Below, piece by piece: positions 50,825 to 63,254 of a DNA stretch of 64,000 nt (position 1 is the first letter of the stretch; each line of letters begins with the position of its first letter). A program made the position numbers and the translations under genes. Source of the DNA: Climacteris rufus. Lineage: Eukaryota > Chordata > Aves > Passeriformes > Climacteridae. The notes below the pieces were generated by a model. It was not told where the DNA came from, made no database searches, and saw only the letters and a program-made list of their open reading frames with translations. The stretch lies in contig VZRZ01007306.1 of the NCBI GenBank assembly GCA_013398175.1, positions 249,234 to 313,233 of the forward strand. The letters run 5' to 3'.

Positions 50825-51550
50825 GTCGCTGTCCTGTGGTTGCGCAGCCGCTTGTCCCTTCCACAGCCGCGCTCTCTGGCGGCCGTGTATCCCCTTTGCC
50901 CCTTGCAGCACAGCTTCCCTTAGGCTGCCCACCCGCTTTGCTGCCTCCCACCACCCGAGCCCCGCTTTCCTGTGCCAGTGCATCCCCTCGCTACACCTGT
51001 AGCGCCGTTCTCCCGTGGCTGCGCACTCGCCTGTGTCCCAGACTGTAACCATACTCTCTCATTGCTTTCCCTCCCCACTTCACGCTCCACCAACAGGTCT
51101 GCTCTCCCGTGACTGTGACCGCCTTGCATTCCCCTCCCGTAGTCTTGCTCTTTCGTGGCTGGGTACAACCGCCTTACATCCACTCGCCCCAAGCCTTGGT
51201 GCACAAGAACTGTGCACCGTTTTGCTCCCTCTGTAGCCGTGCTTTTCCCGCTCGTGGTTGTCTACCCCCTTGTTCACCCTCCCAAAGTCTTGCTCCTACC
51301 ATGCTACGCACTTCCGCCCTCTGCATACTGTTCTGTGTGCTGCTACCCTGTGGATCAGCATCATCTTGCCCCTTCTTCCCCAGCCCTGCTATGGTTTTGC
51401 AGTCCTTGCCATAGCCTGCGCCAATTCCCTGCTATGGCTGCAGCTGCATACCTCTAGTGCTCTCACCTGCCATCTTTGTAGTGTCTTGCACCACTGTCCT
51501 GTGATCCCCAGCTTCTTCTCCCCTCTGCCATGCCTCAATACATCTCCCTA
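50825..51550 (+). repeat. Diverged tandem repeat, about 46-47 bp per unit, in intron 1
   Basis: A motif like GCTCTCCCGTGGCTGTG followed by a C/T-rich stretch recurs with anchors near 50831, 50871, 50917, 50963, 51006, 51052, 51100, 51147, 51240, 51290, 51383 and 51430, nearly all multiples of 43-50 bases apart. Many units end in a pyrimidine run plus AG (CCTTGCAG, ACCTGTAG, CCCGTAG, CTCTGTAG). Copies are strongly diverged, so the array is old. It explains why several frames stay open here on both strands (for example 51109-51414 and 51155-51457); I do not consider those coding. Edges are approximate. Confidence 0.6.
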
Positions 51551-52359
51551 GATAGCTCTGCACGCTCTGCCCTTCCCTGCAACATGTTCTTTGGGGTCTC
51601 TACTGCCCCACCCCAGTGAGAGGCTATTCCATGGGAGGAAACTCATCATGCCCAGGGCCTCCCTCAAGACCACTGCCTCTGGAAAGGGAGACAGTCCTAA
51701 TTCCAGCCCCCTTCACCACTCTGTGGCCAAGGGTTCAGGTGCCTCCCTACATCCATTTCCCTGTCTGTGATTGGTCCCGTGCACATCTCTTGTTTCCGAG
51801 GTCGGTTTTTCTTTCTTCCATCTGCCCCTTTGCTCTGCTTTGCCCGTACTGACTCCTCTTTTTTTTTCCCCCAGAGTGGTGCTGCCAGGCAAGGCACTAT
51901 CAGGAGCTCCACCCAACGCTCCAGTTTGCGGCTCTGCTGCCCATTTTAACTTTCCCTTTGAACAACACAGCCAAAGCTATGCTGGCTTTTTGCTTGGCTT
52001 CTTTCTGAAGGCTGTAGTATGAATGATCAAAACTGATGCCTTGGCTTTGCTTTGCTTGCTTGTAAATGTTAGTTTCTTTGGCTGTGTCACTTGCAGTGGC
52101 TGAATCCAGCTTCCAGCAGATTGCTTATGTGGGAAAGTCCGTCTCTGCTGTCCCAGATGACTCATCACAGAGATGAGTTTTTGTAGCTCATCCATTCAGG
52201 CAGTCTTTTTTTTTTATGTAAGAGCTCTGTCCTTCCAATGCAGAACACTGCGGAGAGCTGTCCAGTTGCAATAGGGAACATCCTTTCTGTGTAGCAAATT
52301 TGCTGCAAAGAGGAAGGCAATCAGCTTTATGGTGCATGAACAAATGGTTTGAGTTAAGA

Positions 52360-52590
52360 GAGTGAGATACATACTAAATGTTAGGAGAAGATTTTGAAAT
52401 TGTGCAGTCACTGCAGTAGACTACCAGGGGATATTGTGAAGTCTGTATTGTTGGAGGTTTACTGAAAAAAAACATGTTAGATAAACATCTGTCAGGAGTG
52501 GCTTAAGGAAAGCTGATACAGACTTGGAACAGCGAGAGTGAAGTTGATGCTTTGAAGTCTTTTCCAGCCTTATTTTCTGTGATTCCTATC
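52360..52590 (+). mobile_element. Ancient CR1/L3-like fragment in intron 1
   Basis: The order of motifs matches the 3' UTR of an old CR1-like LINE in + orientation: GTTGGAGGTTTACTGA, TTAGATAAACATCTGTCAGG, GAAGTCTTTTCCAGCC and finally TTCTGTGATTCC at the tail. It is much more diverged than the copies at 23 and 49 kb. Confidence 0.65.
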
Positions 52591-54162
52591 CAAATTGATT
52601 CTCTGAAGTGTTTAGTAGGCCCTTTCTAGCTCTTCTCTATGAATTTGAATTGCTGTTCACTGTTCTTTTCTTAAATGAAAATGCAGGCTTATTTGTGGGT
52701 AACAGTAAAGGATGAGTTGGTTTGTGTATATGGCTAGGTTCATAGGTTTCAACTGACTGATTTTGATTTTTAGAGAAATTTGTATTCCACTGCCAGGTTG
52801 TATGGTGTTAATAGTATGCTGCTCAGCTTTTCATTTGCCTTCCTTCTGTGTGGCAAGATACAGTAAGGTAATTGAGCTTTGCACCCCATATGTATAACTG
52901 AAGTATAAAGAACGGCAGTTTATTTAATTCTCTAACCAAAAGCAATGTTGTATCTTCTTGGGAAATCTGAATCAAAGCTAGTTGCTGAATATTTTACCAG
53001 CAGTTTCGTCTGGTATATGGATTGCAGAAACCTTGCTACCTACAATACAGCTTTACATTAGGACCTAATGTCTTGTCCTCCCTTTTGTCATTAAATATAA
53101 ATGTTATGTTCCTTATCTACCATTGTCTTTGCACTTCTGCCTCTTACATTTTTCCTAGGCAGGGGTCCATCGGATGGTCCTTCATATCTCCTCACCTACT
53201 TTTTGCTTCTCTGTAGCTTCATGTTACTCTTTGACATAGTCCCTCCTCTTGTCATGGATGCCCTCATTCTTTATGACTTTGTTTTATAAGTTGATTTCTC
53301 CTTAAGTTTATTCTCAGCTCTCTAGCCTATTTGATCTTCATCTGCTAATCCCCATTTTGGTTTCTGAGAGAAATGATTACTTATGGTTTGATTCTGCCAG
53401 CCATCTTATCTGATTACTGCGTCTCCAAGTCCCTTTCTCATGACTGCCACCTTCTCCTCTCCTTTGTGATTATGCATCTACCTGTGACCGCTTGAGGAAC
53501 TGGAGAGATTTCTTTGTCTTATTTCTAACACTTATTTCATACTCAATTATTCCTTTTTTCCCCTGGATGCATTTCCTGGTTCTTTCCCTTTTCAGGCTGT
53601 CTAAAGCTCTGCCTTAGGCCTTTTGCTGTGTCTCTTCCCCAGCAGAATCTAAAGGTTTCCAGAGAAAAACTGATTAGAATTGACGTGTTTACCTTTACTT
53701 AGCACTACTGATTGCTACTTACAGAGATGTATTCTTGTGTTTGCTTTCTGCTTTTTCTGCCTTTTAACTGTCCAAAGCCGCATTAATTAGTTTTTTTCTG
53801 TTTTAACTTCAAATTTCTGGTTTTTACCTCCTGCTTCCATCTTATTTCCTTCCTAATTTTATTCTGAGTTGCTATTCTCCACTCATAAAAATGACAGCCA
53901 TTCTGTTTTCCCTTCTTTTCCAAATTCCTGAACAGAAGAATGTATGTTTCTTGCCATACATTCTCTTCTCTTTCTTCATACTAAATTAATTTCAGTCCAG
54001 TTCTGTGTTGTGCTGAAACTTTCTTCATTAATATCTCTCAGACTTCTGCCCAAGTTGCAAGGATTCCACTCCTTTCCTACCCCCCGTGATCTCTGTTGCT
54101 TTCAGTACTGTATGTAATCCTCTACCACACGATGCCTTATTCCCCCTGTGACATCTGTAGTA

Positions 54163-54243
54163 TCACAGAGTATTCTCTGTTGGGAGAAACGCACAAGGAT
54201 GACTGAAACCAGCTCTAAAGTGAATGGCACATACAGGGATAGT
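54163..54243 (-). mobile_element. Short CR1 3'-end fragment in intron 1
   Basis: TATCACAGAGTATTCTCTG, then GCACAAGGATGACTG, then AAAGTGAATGGCACATACAG follow a CR1 subfamily 3' end in minus orientation. The piece is short and diverged. Confidence 0.65.
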
Positions 54244-55176
54244 GCTGTCCTTTTGTTATTATTCAATGCTTTCTACGCTCTGATTACTGTTATTTACCAC
54301 TACTTATGTCTGCGGTTATACTTCTAGCCTTTTTCCCCCCTTTTGTTAACTCCCTGTTTTACCAATTTTTTCAACTTTATCTGTTGAGTGATGTTAACTT
54401 AATGCAACCATACCTGCCTTTCTTCCAGCTGTGCTCATTCTTTCCAGTTGTTCCACTGATGTTTTGCCTGCTGAGGCACTTAGAACTGGAATACGTCTTT
54501 TCCAATTTCTTTCTTATATCCATTTTGGTTTCCATGTTTGCACAAAGTCCTTTCACTTCCCTTGGTCTAGCATCTTCTGTGATCTGCACTATTGCACTCT
54601 GATCTGCACTGTGATCATCACAACCAGAATTCTTGTTTACTTCTTGTTCCTTATCGGTGTTACCTGTTGTTTCTTTTTGGGGTTACAACGGTGTCATCAT
54701 CTTTTTTCTTTAGGGCCTTGTGCTATTCTATGCTTATTAGGTTTACTAAGCTGTTAATTTTTTGTGCTTGCTGTCTCTTGACTATCACCATCTTGAACCT
54801 TGAGTTTGTTCAGAAAAGCTTTTGCAGTATTGGCTACGTCTTGACATTTGTCTTAAAGCAGTCTGTGTACTTGTTGTTAGTTACCATGGCCAGATCTTCC
54901 TAATACTTCTTTGAATTGTGGTTTAGTCAAAGAGTGCTGACATATATGAGATGAAAACCTGTAAAGGAAGGGAGAAATACTGATGTGAAATTTGTACCTG
55001 CTGTCTGATACTGCTGTTAATTGTCAGTACCTTCATATTGTTTCAGCCTACTGTCCTCTCTTGGCCATATCTATATCATGAGATGTGTCCTTTCTCAAGA
55101 TGGGTGCCTGGATGCATCTCTTGTCATGGGTTTGCTGTGCAACAAAGCTTTAGTTTCTTCTTACTTTTGATAGAGG

Positions 55177-55233
55177 TAGTTCTGGTTTTGGTTTTGGTTT
55201 GGTTTGTGGTTTTTTTGTGTGTGTGCTGTTTTG
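55177..55233 (+). repeat. GGTTTT/GGTTT repeat plus short (GT)n
   Basis: GGTTTTGGTTTTGGTTTGG is followed by T7 and GTGTGTGTG. It is low-complexity, in intron 1. Confidence 0.85.
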
Positions 55234-56858
55234 GAAATGATTCTCTCTACCTAAATTTGGGGGTCTTTTGAGCAAAGGTGCAGAAGTTCTGAGTTGATAG
55301 AATAATTGCATTTCTTTGAAGTTTTCAGTTTCACTGAAGAAGAAAAATGGAATCTGTGTTCTCTTCCTTTGCTTTTCATTCTTCTCCTTTATCATTGACT
55401 TTTTCTGCTATCTCACAGCATTATTCCATTTCAAAACTGGATTTTCAGGAAGTAACTGTTGGAGTTCATCACTCCTATGTTGTCACAACTGTTAAGTTGT
55501 GCTGTAAACCTGTTTGCTTGAAGTAATCCATACAGGTTTGCTTGTTTTTCAAGCAAGAAAACATATTTTGCAGTATAACACAAATTGCTCCACTGATCTA
55601 GTTTATAGCACAATTCCATAAGGTTCACATTGTTATATCTGAGGGAACAGAAATTCATAAATTGTGATAAGGAATAAGATGTGGGCAGAGGCAGACCTTA
55701 AACTGCTTTCTTATGGAGCAGTTGTAATATATAATTCATTCTCCCTTCCTGCTGTTTTGCAGTTGAAGTGACTGATTGTAAGTAAAAGGTGTTAAGCTTT
55801 GGCAACATGTTAGAGAAAAAAGGCAATTTTTTAAAGTCTTAGTGTGTGTGTTGCAACTGTGAAATGCTGTGTGTGTTTAAAATGAGCTTAGAGGTTTTTA
55901 CATTAGTGACAATTTGTGTGAGAGAAATTGAAATATTGCTGGAAACTGAAGGCATGGCTGGCAAAAGCAAAGCACATGTTATTCTTTGTGGTTTTAGTGG
56001 TGGCTTTGGTTTTTGAAAGACTGTAAGCACTTCCCATTATAAGATGAGATTAAGACAGATCATCCATTAACTTTCCCTTGAGCATCTGCTATCAAAGCAA
56101 CACTGAATAAATCTGGAGTTCCTAATTTTTGTAAAAAAATGAGTAGTTCTGATGAAATGTCTTTTCTGACCTGTTACGGACAATACAGATTACTAGTTGT
56201 ACATCAGCCATGTATCTTAAGTTGTCAGAGGTTCTTGCAGTTGAATGAATACAAGGGGCATCTTCAAAACATGCATGTTTCATTGTGGGCATGAGTACAA
56301 TCATGGAAGAAGACCAGCTCAATAATGGTGTTGATGAACAGAAACAGAGTGAGTTGTGAATTCTACTTCAGGAGATAGGAAGTTTGATTTCCCTTTCAAT
56401 ATATCAACACTAGATGAGGCTTCTGTTTTAGCCTCTGATAAGCAAATACAGTATGAAGGATGAACTGTACAAACAGGATCCAAGAACATGCTAGTAAATA
56501 AGGCATCTCATGGAGTCGTTGATGACTTCTGTATTTCTGGTCTGTAAGCTCTGTTAGGTTCCTGTAAAGCTTGAGATGTCCATTTAGAATTGCTGTCAAG
56601 CAGCTGCACAACTTGTGCAAATAATTCCTTTTGATCTTAAAGTAGAAGGAAATGTTTCAATGAGTACACTTTAAGATTCATTGAGCTTTTCCTATTGGGG
56701 ACTAGCTGTTTCTGAAGTTCAGACTACCCTTCAGTTGTATCACTTCTAAAAGTTGTAAGTAGCCAGTTATTTCCTTTACTTTGTCAGGTAATTCAAAGAT
56801 TGACACTTTCTTTTTAAGAGCTTTAGGAAGTGATAGTTTGTATTAAGAACAGGCATGG

Positions 56859-57161
56859 TGTTGCCCTGAGTTTTGCAGTTCTGATGTTTTCATTCTTTTG
56901 TAACTGGTTCTCACACATTATCTGTAAACATAGTCCTGTTATTGTAACAGTAGCTTTTTATTTACATTCTTTTCTCCTGGGCACAGAAGTTTGATGGACA
57001 TTTTCTTTGACCAGTGTGATTGAAGGGTGGCAAGCTGTCTCCTCCAATCCACTATGATTTCTTTGACACATATATAATAAAGTCCAGCCCCACGTCGGGG
57101 CAGTAGTTGGTTGTTCTCTTAAGAGTTGTCAGTCTCCTCCTTTCGTGTAGTTATTGAGACA
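56859..57161 (+). mobile_element. Solo LTR, family A copy 2, in SLC44A1 intron 1
   Basis: It begins TGTTGCCCTGAG and ends TTGAGACA, with the perfect 6-bp target duplication GCATGG at 56853-56858 and 57162-57167. The poly(A) signal AATAAA is at 57076-57081. It is colinear with the LTR at 21601, with scattered substitutions and small indels, notably in the 3' third. It lies sense to SLC44A1, so its poly(A) signal could in principle cause premature polyadenylation within the intron; nothing in the sequence shows that it does. Confidence 0.88.
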
Positions 57162-57167
57162 GCATGG

Positions 57168-60100
57168 GACATAGAATCTTTATTAGACTCCTTTTTTTTA
57201 ATTAAGTGAGAACAGTTTTGGAGAAAACTGATTATCTTGCATTGCTAACAGTGAGCTAATTGCTAATCCAGAGCTTATGTTATTGTAATCTATTTGTCGT
57301 CGAGAATGCTGTCAGCCATCAGACTTGTAGGTTAGTAATTGTGAGGGTATGTTCAGTATCATTCAGCTGCTGACCTTTATTTGTCATTATGAAGAAATGA
57401 CAATATTTGTTATGTAGTCAAGTAGTCAACTGTCTGATGCTGCTTACTCTGAAGGCAAGCTTTGGCAGTAATTTTGTATGCCTTTTTGTTCCTATGAACT
57501 TAGCTCAGTGGTTTCTTTTGTGAAAAATACAACTTGCAAGCCAACTTAACAGACACTGTGTCTTTGCTATTTTGTGTTTGTATCTTTCTCATTGGAAGCA
57601 GCTGTTGGAAAACAGTGTAAATCTTATGCTTACCTTCTAAAAGTGGTTATGCAGTGTTGTCAGGTGACTTCTACCTATTGATTGAAGTGATGGGTGATTG
57701 CTGATTTTTACCTCTGATGAAACTGTAAGGAGAGTTTTGAGTATAAATTTTAGAGTTTGTGTTGGTGAATATTTAATAGGGTTCTTTTAGGTCTTCCAAA
57801 CACTTTGAACTATCACAGACTTTGGCAGTAAATAAGTATCATTGGGTTGGCTAGCCTCTGTTGATAGGCCACCCCCTTTTTTTTTTTTTTAAATTCTTCT
57901 AGGTAAGCCATTTTCTAAGGTGGAATAAAAGTGTATAGTTGTATGACAACAGCTCAACAGCTTCAAGAACATATGTATGTATATTTAAGAAGAGAAAAGT
58001 GTCAACTTCATTTTGAAGTTCAGCTTTACAATCCAAAGATTAGTTTTCGCTGCTTTAATATAATTTCAACACCCAGTGTGCAAAACACTGAAAGAATAGG
58101 AGATGATTGCTGTGTATTGGAAAGCTGAGATTCCATACTGCATTTTTACAAGCTAGTTTCTAGCTATCCTGTTGCTATTTTTATCAGTAATGTTGCTAGA
58201 CTATGGTGGAGAGCATGGTGAACAGAACATGGTGACTTGAGCCCGACAATATTTAATGTGGCTGCTCTTAATTAATGTCATGTAGTTAAGCAGCTGTCTA
58301 CAGCAGAAATCAGCACTATCTTGTTTTGGTTTGGTTTGATTTTAAATTAAAATCACTCTTGCTGATCTCCAGATACATTATTTGACTGAGGAAGAGACCT
58401 TTGAATGTTGTGTACTGATTTAGAGAAACAAAACAGGAAACCCCTTTGAAGTACTTTGTTCAGGGTCACGATAACCATGTCCTGCGAATGCTTTGTCAGA
58501 CTTCCCATACTTTGCAGTTTTGAAAAACTGCAAAATTATTGCCTACTCATAAGGAAGTATGCTTATGTAATAAGCTAAGGACTTGATACATTATTTCCCT
58601 TTCCATTCTCCTCCCACTTTTTTTTCCCCATTAATTAGATAGAACTTTCTTAGTATTAGTTCCTGTTAATGTCTTTCAATGTCTTCAAGCACTGCCCTCT
58701 TATTGTAATCCTGTGTGTTTTTTCTTTCTTGTTATGCCAGAATTTTGGACCTGTAAGTCAAGACTGTGTATTTAAGCAGCTATGATTTTCATTTGGCAAA
58801 CACATTTGAATATAGGATGCATTTTGAAGGAAAATGTATCAAACTGCTATGAATGTCCCTAGTAAGTGGCAACATTGATAGTTCTCACAACAATACTTTG
58901 CAGGCTCTGAGCTCCTAATGAGCTGTGATGTCATTGGTCTTGACTTTACATGAAGACAGTGCTAAGAACAGGTCCAGCATTTTCTATGGAATGTCCTCCA
59001 TGTTTCATGTGGAGACCAGTAATTGAGGAGTTCTGCTCTGGAATTCCTCGGGTTTTTTTGTGTGTGTGTGTCACAATGTCCTCTGAAAAAGCTAACACAT
59101 TTGAAATCAAAGTGTGTTTTGCAATTGTATGTTTTACTAGTCCAAAGCTAGAAAATACGTTCTAATTTGAGATTTGCCATCTCTAGAAGGAATAAAATTT
59201 GAAATTCTGTGAAACAGGTTGATGAAACTGTAGAAAATTCAAATATGATATAGCAACTTGGTATGTGCAAAATATCTTCAGAAATGATGAAATTTTTGGT
59301 TTTTTGGTTTGGGTTTTTTTTGTGGGGTTTTGTTTGTTTGTGGTTTGTTTTGTTATTGGTGTTTTGGGGTTTTATTATTGTTGTTGTTTTGGTTTTGTTT
59401 CCATCACTGATATTTTATTAATGATTAAGAACCATGGAAGTACCTAAATTGCATTGAAATAGATATTGTAGTCCCCTGAAAAATATTACCATGATATTTG
59501 TCCTTATTTGTTGCTACTTTGAAATAAATACTTAACAATGTGTAATGAAGAAACAATAACTAAATACGCTGAGGCTTAAAAACAGGGCTTCTCTCTGCAG
59601 ATGGCCTGATGTCTAAACCTAAAAACTGCAGCAGGTGTGCTGATAATGTCAGCTCTTTATTTAATCAGCTGTGTTATGTTTCAAGATAAATATTTAAGTT
59701 GTTGACTGAGGTGGAGGCATGTAATCAAGGAGTTTTGAAGCAATGTTCAATATGTATTGCCTGTAAAGGTGAATGGAAGATGATCTACAACACAACATAT
59801 GTTATATTGAAGTCCCCATGTAAGAGTTTTGGGGCTAAACATCTATATTACACCATCAGTAATACTGTAAGTTATGTCGTATGTGATCTCAGTTTTTTTT
59901 ACATTATGCTATAAACTTATAAATACTATTGGTGGAGTCTGAGAATATTAGTGAAATAGTAGATGTGGAGACATTGAATTGGTAGTAATTCTTAATCTGT
60001 GAAGAGAAGCAAAGTATAAATTCCTTTTCCTTTAGTGGATAACTTTAAAGCAGTGTTACACCATCAGAAAACTTTTTGTAGCATTATCTCTGAGTTTCAT

Positions 60101-62643
60101 ACTTATAAAGGGCAGCTGCATCTTTTCAGTGGACAGGGCATTGGAGTACAAGTGGTGAACGTGGAGTCATTAGGAAAATAAGGATGTGGGTGCCTATATG
60201 TAATGTGCTGGTATACGGCTCTAAGTCCAAAGTGTGACTAGTATCTGCTTCGTGGTAAATTGAAAAATACAGCATTTTGGGGAATTTTTGCTACAATTTC
60301 CTTACAAAACTGTATTCCACCCTGAGTTGCGTGTCCTGTTATGCAGTCTCTTTTGGAATTGTCCTGAGGTGTTTGGGCTGCTTTCTAGAGATGACTGGCA
60401 CATGCTACAACAGCATTACAGTGCTTCGGGTTTGCAAGTCTCGGGCAACTCAAGCCTCTGCCTCCCAGGAAAATGCAATCGTTAGCAGGCTCTTTGGGGT
60501 AGGAGCAATACTGCTCTTCCCCAGAGGTAGATCCAGGCCCAGTCTACATTAACAATTATTTTGGTATGTTTATGGAGGTATTTTTATTGATACAACGTAG
60601 TTCATTCTTCCAGGGAACTGGTGTAGTTTACTAGAGTAAAAGTTCACATTTGCTGGTGTGTGTTCCTGCTTTAGCAATGGGCATGTACCAGTAATTTGCT
60701 GTATAATAAACAAGTTTTCCTGTGAACCTGAGAGATTGTCTGAACTCATGATAGAGTGCTGTAAACTGCTGTTTAAGGCTTTATCTGAACAGCTGTAGGT
60801 CATGTACAGGAAGTCTGTAGGTAATGATGAACATTTTAACTAAATCAACTGTGTGAGTGTTCTTAGACTTCATGGTAGAGTAGACTAAGGGTTCTCTGTA
60901 AAAATGTAACATGGTTGGTAAAGTTATGAAGTGAAAATAGGTTTAATGCTTCAAGACTTTGTTCTGGACACTTAAAGAGTGGAGTCTCCACATGAAAATT
61001 TTATATGGAGAACTACTGTGGTAGTAGTACTTTTGTTCTCAGAAGTGTGCTTGTGTGGGGAATTGAGTGTGTATGCTTAGGGTCAGAACTCATATTCTCT
61101 TTCTCTGTAGGCTCTAGGATCAAGATCTGTTCAGAGGTGGAAGAAGTTCCACTAGGACAATATACAGTTGCTGCTAGTCCTTCTTTTAAACAGCTGAATA
61201 GTGTAGAAAAGTGTGCCATGTCTCGGACAGAAAAATGCCATACTCTATTAAACCTGAAGAATTACACTTGCATTGGAAACAGTTTGTTAATCCAGTGAAT
61301 GATGGCTCATCTTACTTGTAGGTGGAATGCTTCCCAGTAAAGGTCAACATTGATTAGTACTGTTATTTAGCTTATAAAGATATGTAGAATGGGTAAAGAA
61401 TAATTTCCTTAAATGGCTATTAGGAAACACTGATAAATATTTCAAGAACTGGCTTTTCTTTTATTTTTTTTCCTTTTTTTTTTTCTTCTGTTTCAGTGTG
61501 GGTATGTTTCAATAGCATGTGGGGATGCAGGATTAAACTTGGTTTGCAGGACAGCTTCTGAACTGGATGACTTCTTGGTCATCATCTTTTTATTCTGGCT
61601 TGCCCATTTCCTGTGAAGCCATGCCCTTTTGTGGTATGCACAGCATTGCAAATGGACCCTCCAATTTTGAAGGGTCAAACTTGCATCAATGGTATAAAAT
61701 TTATGTATTCTGTACTCGGAGTGCTATTGGAATAAACTGAGTGCTATTTGTGCAACCAGTTGAATCTCTGATACTTTATCAGAACCAGTCTGCCTCTTAG
61801 GAAGTGTGTTGCAGGACTCTTTCAGTTTCCAGGAAGGATGCCAGTCAGGATGAGAATCCTTTTTTTTGAGTGTAAAGGCCATTTATTGATGCTGTGTGCA
61901 CTCTGTGGCTGTTTGTCTCCTATGTAGATAGAGAGCTACACAATAATTTCTGAATTCACATTTAAATTAACAAAGAGCAGTTATGTCTATTTACTCTTGC
62001 ATAATGAACTGCAGTTGTATATACTCTGAGTCCAGATGTTACATGAAGGTGATAAAATTAATGAGAATTTAAAGGAGGTGTAGATAGATTAATGTGGTTC
62101 CTAGGACAGGGTTTTGTAACAAATTGTCTTAACGTGCAACATCATTAGTGGTATCCCCGAGGATTTTTTAATGTGCAGTAGCGAATATCCTTTCATTAAA
62201 AAAAAATCTGAAGTATTTGCAACCCAGATTTTTCAGTATATTTTTTTATTAATGAAACTTGTTAGAAATTACAAAAATGAATATTCCAAATTTTTCTACA
62301 GTGACTTTATTAAAAAAGCCCTGACTAAATTAATTAAAGCTATTTGAAAAGGTAACATAATTATTTGCGGTGTTCTAAATTGCTCGTAACTTATATTTTT
62401 AAAAGGGTATCTTTGGCACACATTGTGCAATCTGTGTAATTGTACATAGTTACAATTTTCCTTCAAAAAATTAATTGTTTCCCTCCCCCCATCCTGAAAT
62501 AACTTTTAGAAATTGTTGATGCAACTTAGTTGCCCTGGCAGTGCCTTAATGCAAGATTCAGGCACAACGGTTTCTACACAGAAAGGGTCTGTAGCAAAAA
62601 CTGAGTTCTTCTTAAATATCCTTCTTAAATATCCTATCCATTA
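57168..62643. other. Intron 1 sequence with few recognisable elements
   Basis: It contains a T13 run near 57878, the G/T tract at 59299-59400 and a (GT)n near 59059. A long T-rich tract plus CAG at 61457-61496 resembles a splice acceptor, but the following sequence does not match SLC44A1 exon 2. Confidence 0.6.
59299..59400 (+). repeat. G/T-rich low-complexity tract in intron 1
   Basis: About 100 bases are composed almost only of G and T (GGTTTGGGTTTTTTTT, TGTGGGGTTTTGTTTG, GTTTTGGGGTTTT). The 60-codon frame at 59265-59447 is a product of this composition. Confidence 0.85.
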
Positions 62644-63254
62644 GGCAATACTGTAAACCCACCAGAAAAAATGCCAGGAATTGTTTCCACCACATGAAAA
62701 GCTATTATCAGAATTTTTCTTTTGTTCATTATCAGAGGATCTCCTATTATTCAGAAAGAACAAAGGAAATCAGTCGTAACTTGTTCCATGGCTTTTAGAA
62801 TTGTCCATTTGGTTTTTAAGTCCATGCCTCAAAACTGAAATAAACCTATGTCCCACTGAAAAGAATGGTCACAGACAGACACCATTTTGAGGAACAAATG
62901 AGAGTTCAGGTATTCATGCATTCCAGTGTTTGACAGCCAAACATAGCAGCTCCATGAAAGGAAGATGCATCTTAAATTTTGTAAATTATAATAGGAAGGA
63001 CCAAGAGTGTGCATTTGCTGTCATGATTGATACCTTAAAATGTGGAAGGATGCCACATAGAATGGAGATTAAGGTCCTGAATTGGTTAAAAATTCAGTGT
63101 GCATTATTGAGGGGAGAGTAGTCAATGTATCAATTTTATTAACTTTTTCCGGCCTGTATGGAAAGGTCAAAAAATGAATGAATATAAATGGTGAAAGCAG
63201 TGGTGAAGTTAACATACACAGGTTCTGTATCTGGCAATACTGTAAACCCACCAG
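62644..63254 (+). repeat. Exact 22-bp direct repeat flanking 567 bp
   Basis: The 22 bases at 62644-62665 (starting GGCAATACTG, ending AAACCCACCAG) recur exactly at 63233-63254. The 567 bases between contain no recognised element and no poly(A) tail next to either copy, so a standard retroposition target duplication is not clearly supported. Confidence 0.8.

Larger units (their letters stand above)
50120..50830 (+). promoter_or_regulatory. SLC44A1: CpG island promoter and 5' UTR of SLC44A1
   Basis: Base composition changes abruptly from AT-rich flanks to dense CpG at about 50.14 kb and fades after about 50.85 kb. GC-box motifs are seen at 50377-50389 (GGGGGGCGGGGCC), 50429-50438 (CCACGCCCCC) and 50475-50481 (CCGCCCC). 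An ETS-type site, CCGGAAGC, lies at 50349-50356. I see no TATA box, so a broad housekeeping-type start is expected, probably between about 50.45 and 50.6 kb (inferred). Base 50600 is N. Long open frames on both strands here (for example 50033-50656 on the minus strand) are by-products of GC richness. A divergent antisense transcript is possible, but nothing in the sequence shows one. Confidence 0.85.

Noticed and set aside
50681..51457. Several 95-125-codon frames on both strands after exon 1
   Set aside because: They sit in the diverged tandem repeat, which leaves multiple frames open at once; peptides are Pro/Ala/Ser/Cys-rich with no family match.
51866..51920. Pyrimidine run with CCCCCAG resembling an acceptor
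   Set aside because: The downstream frame (SGAARQGTIRSS...) does not match SLC44A1 exon 2; it is most likely chance in C/T-rich intron sequence.
61457..61560. Long polypyrimidine tract plus CAG resembling a 3' splice site
   Set aside because: The sequence after it does not encode the expected SLC44A1 exon 2 and reaches stop codons early in the needed frame.
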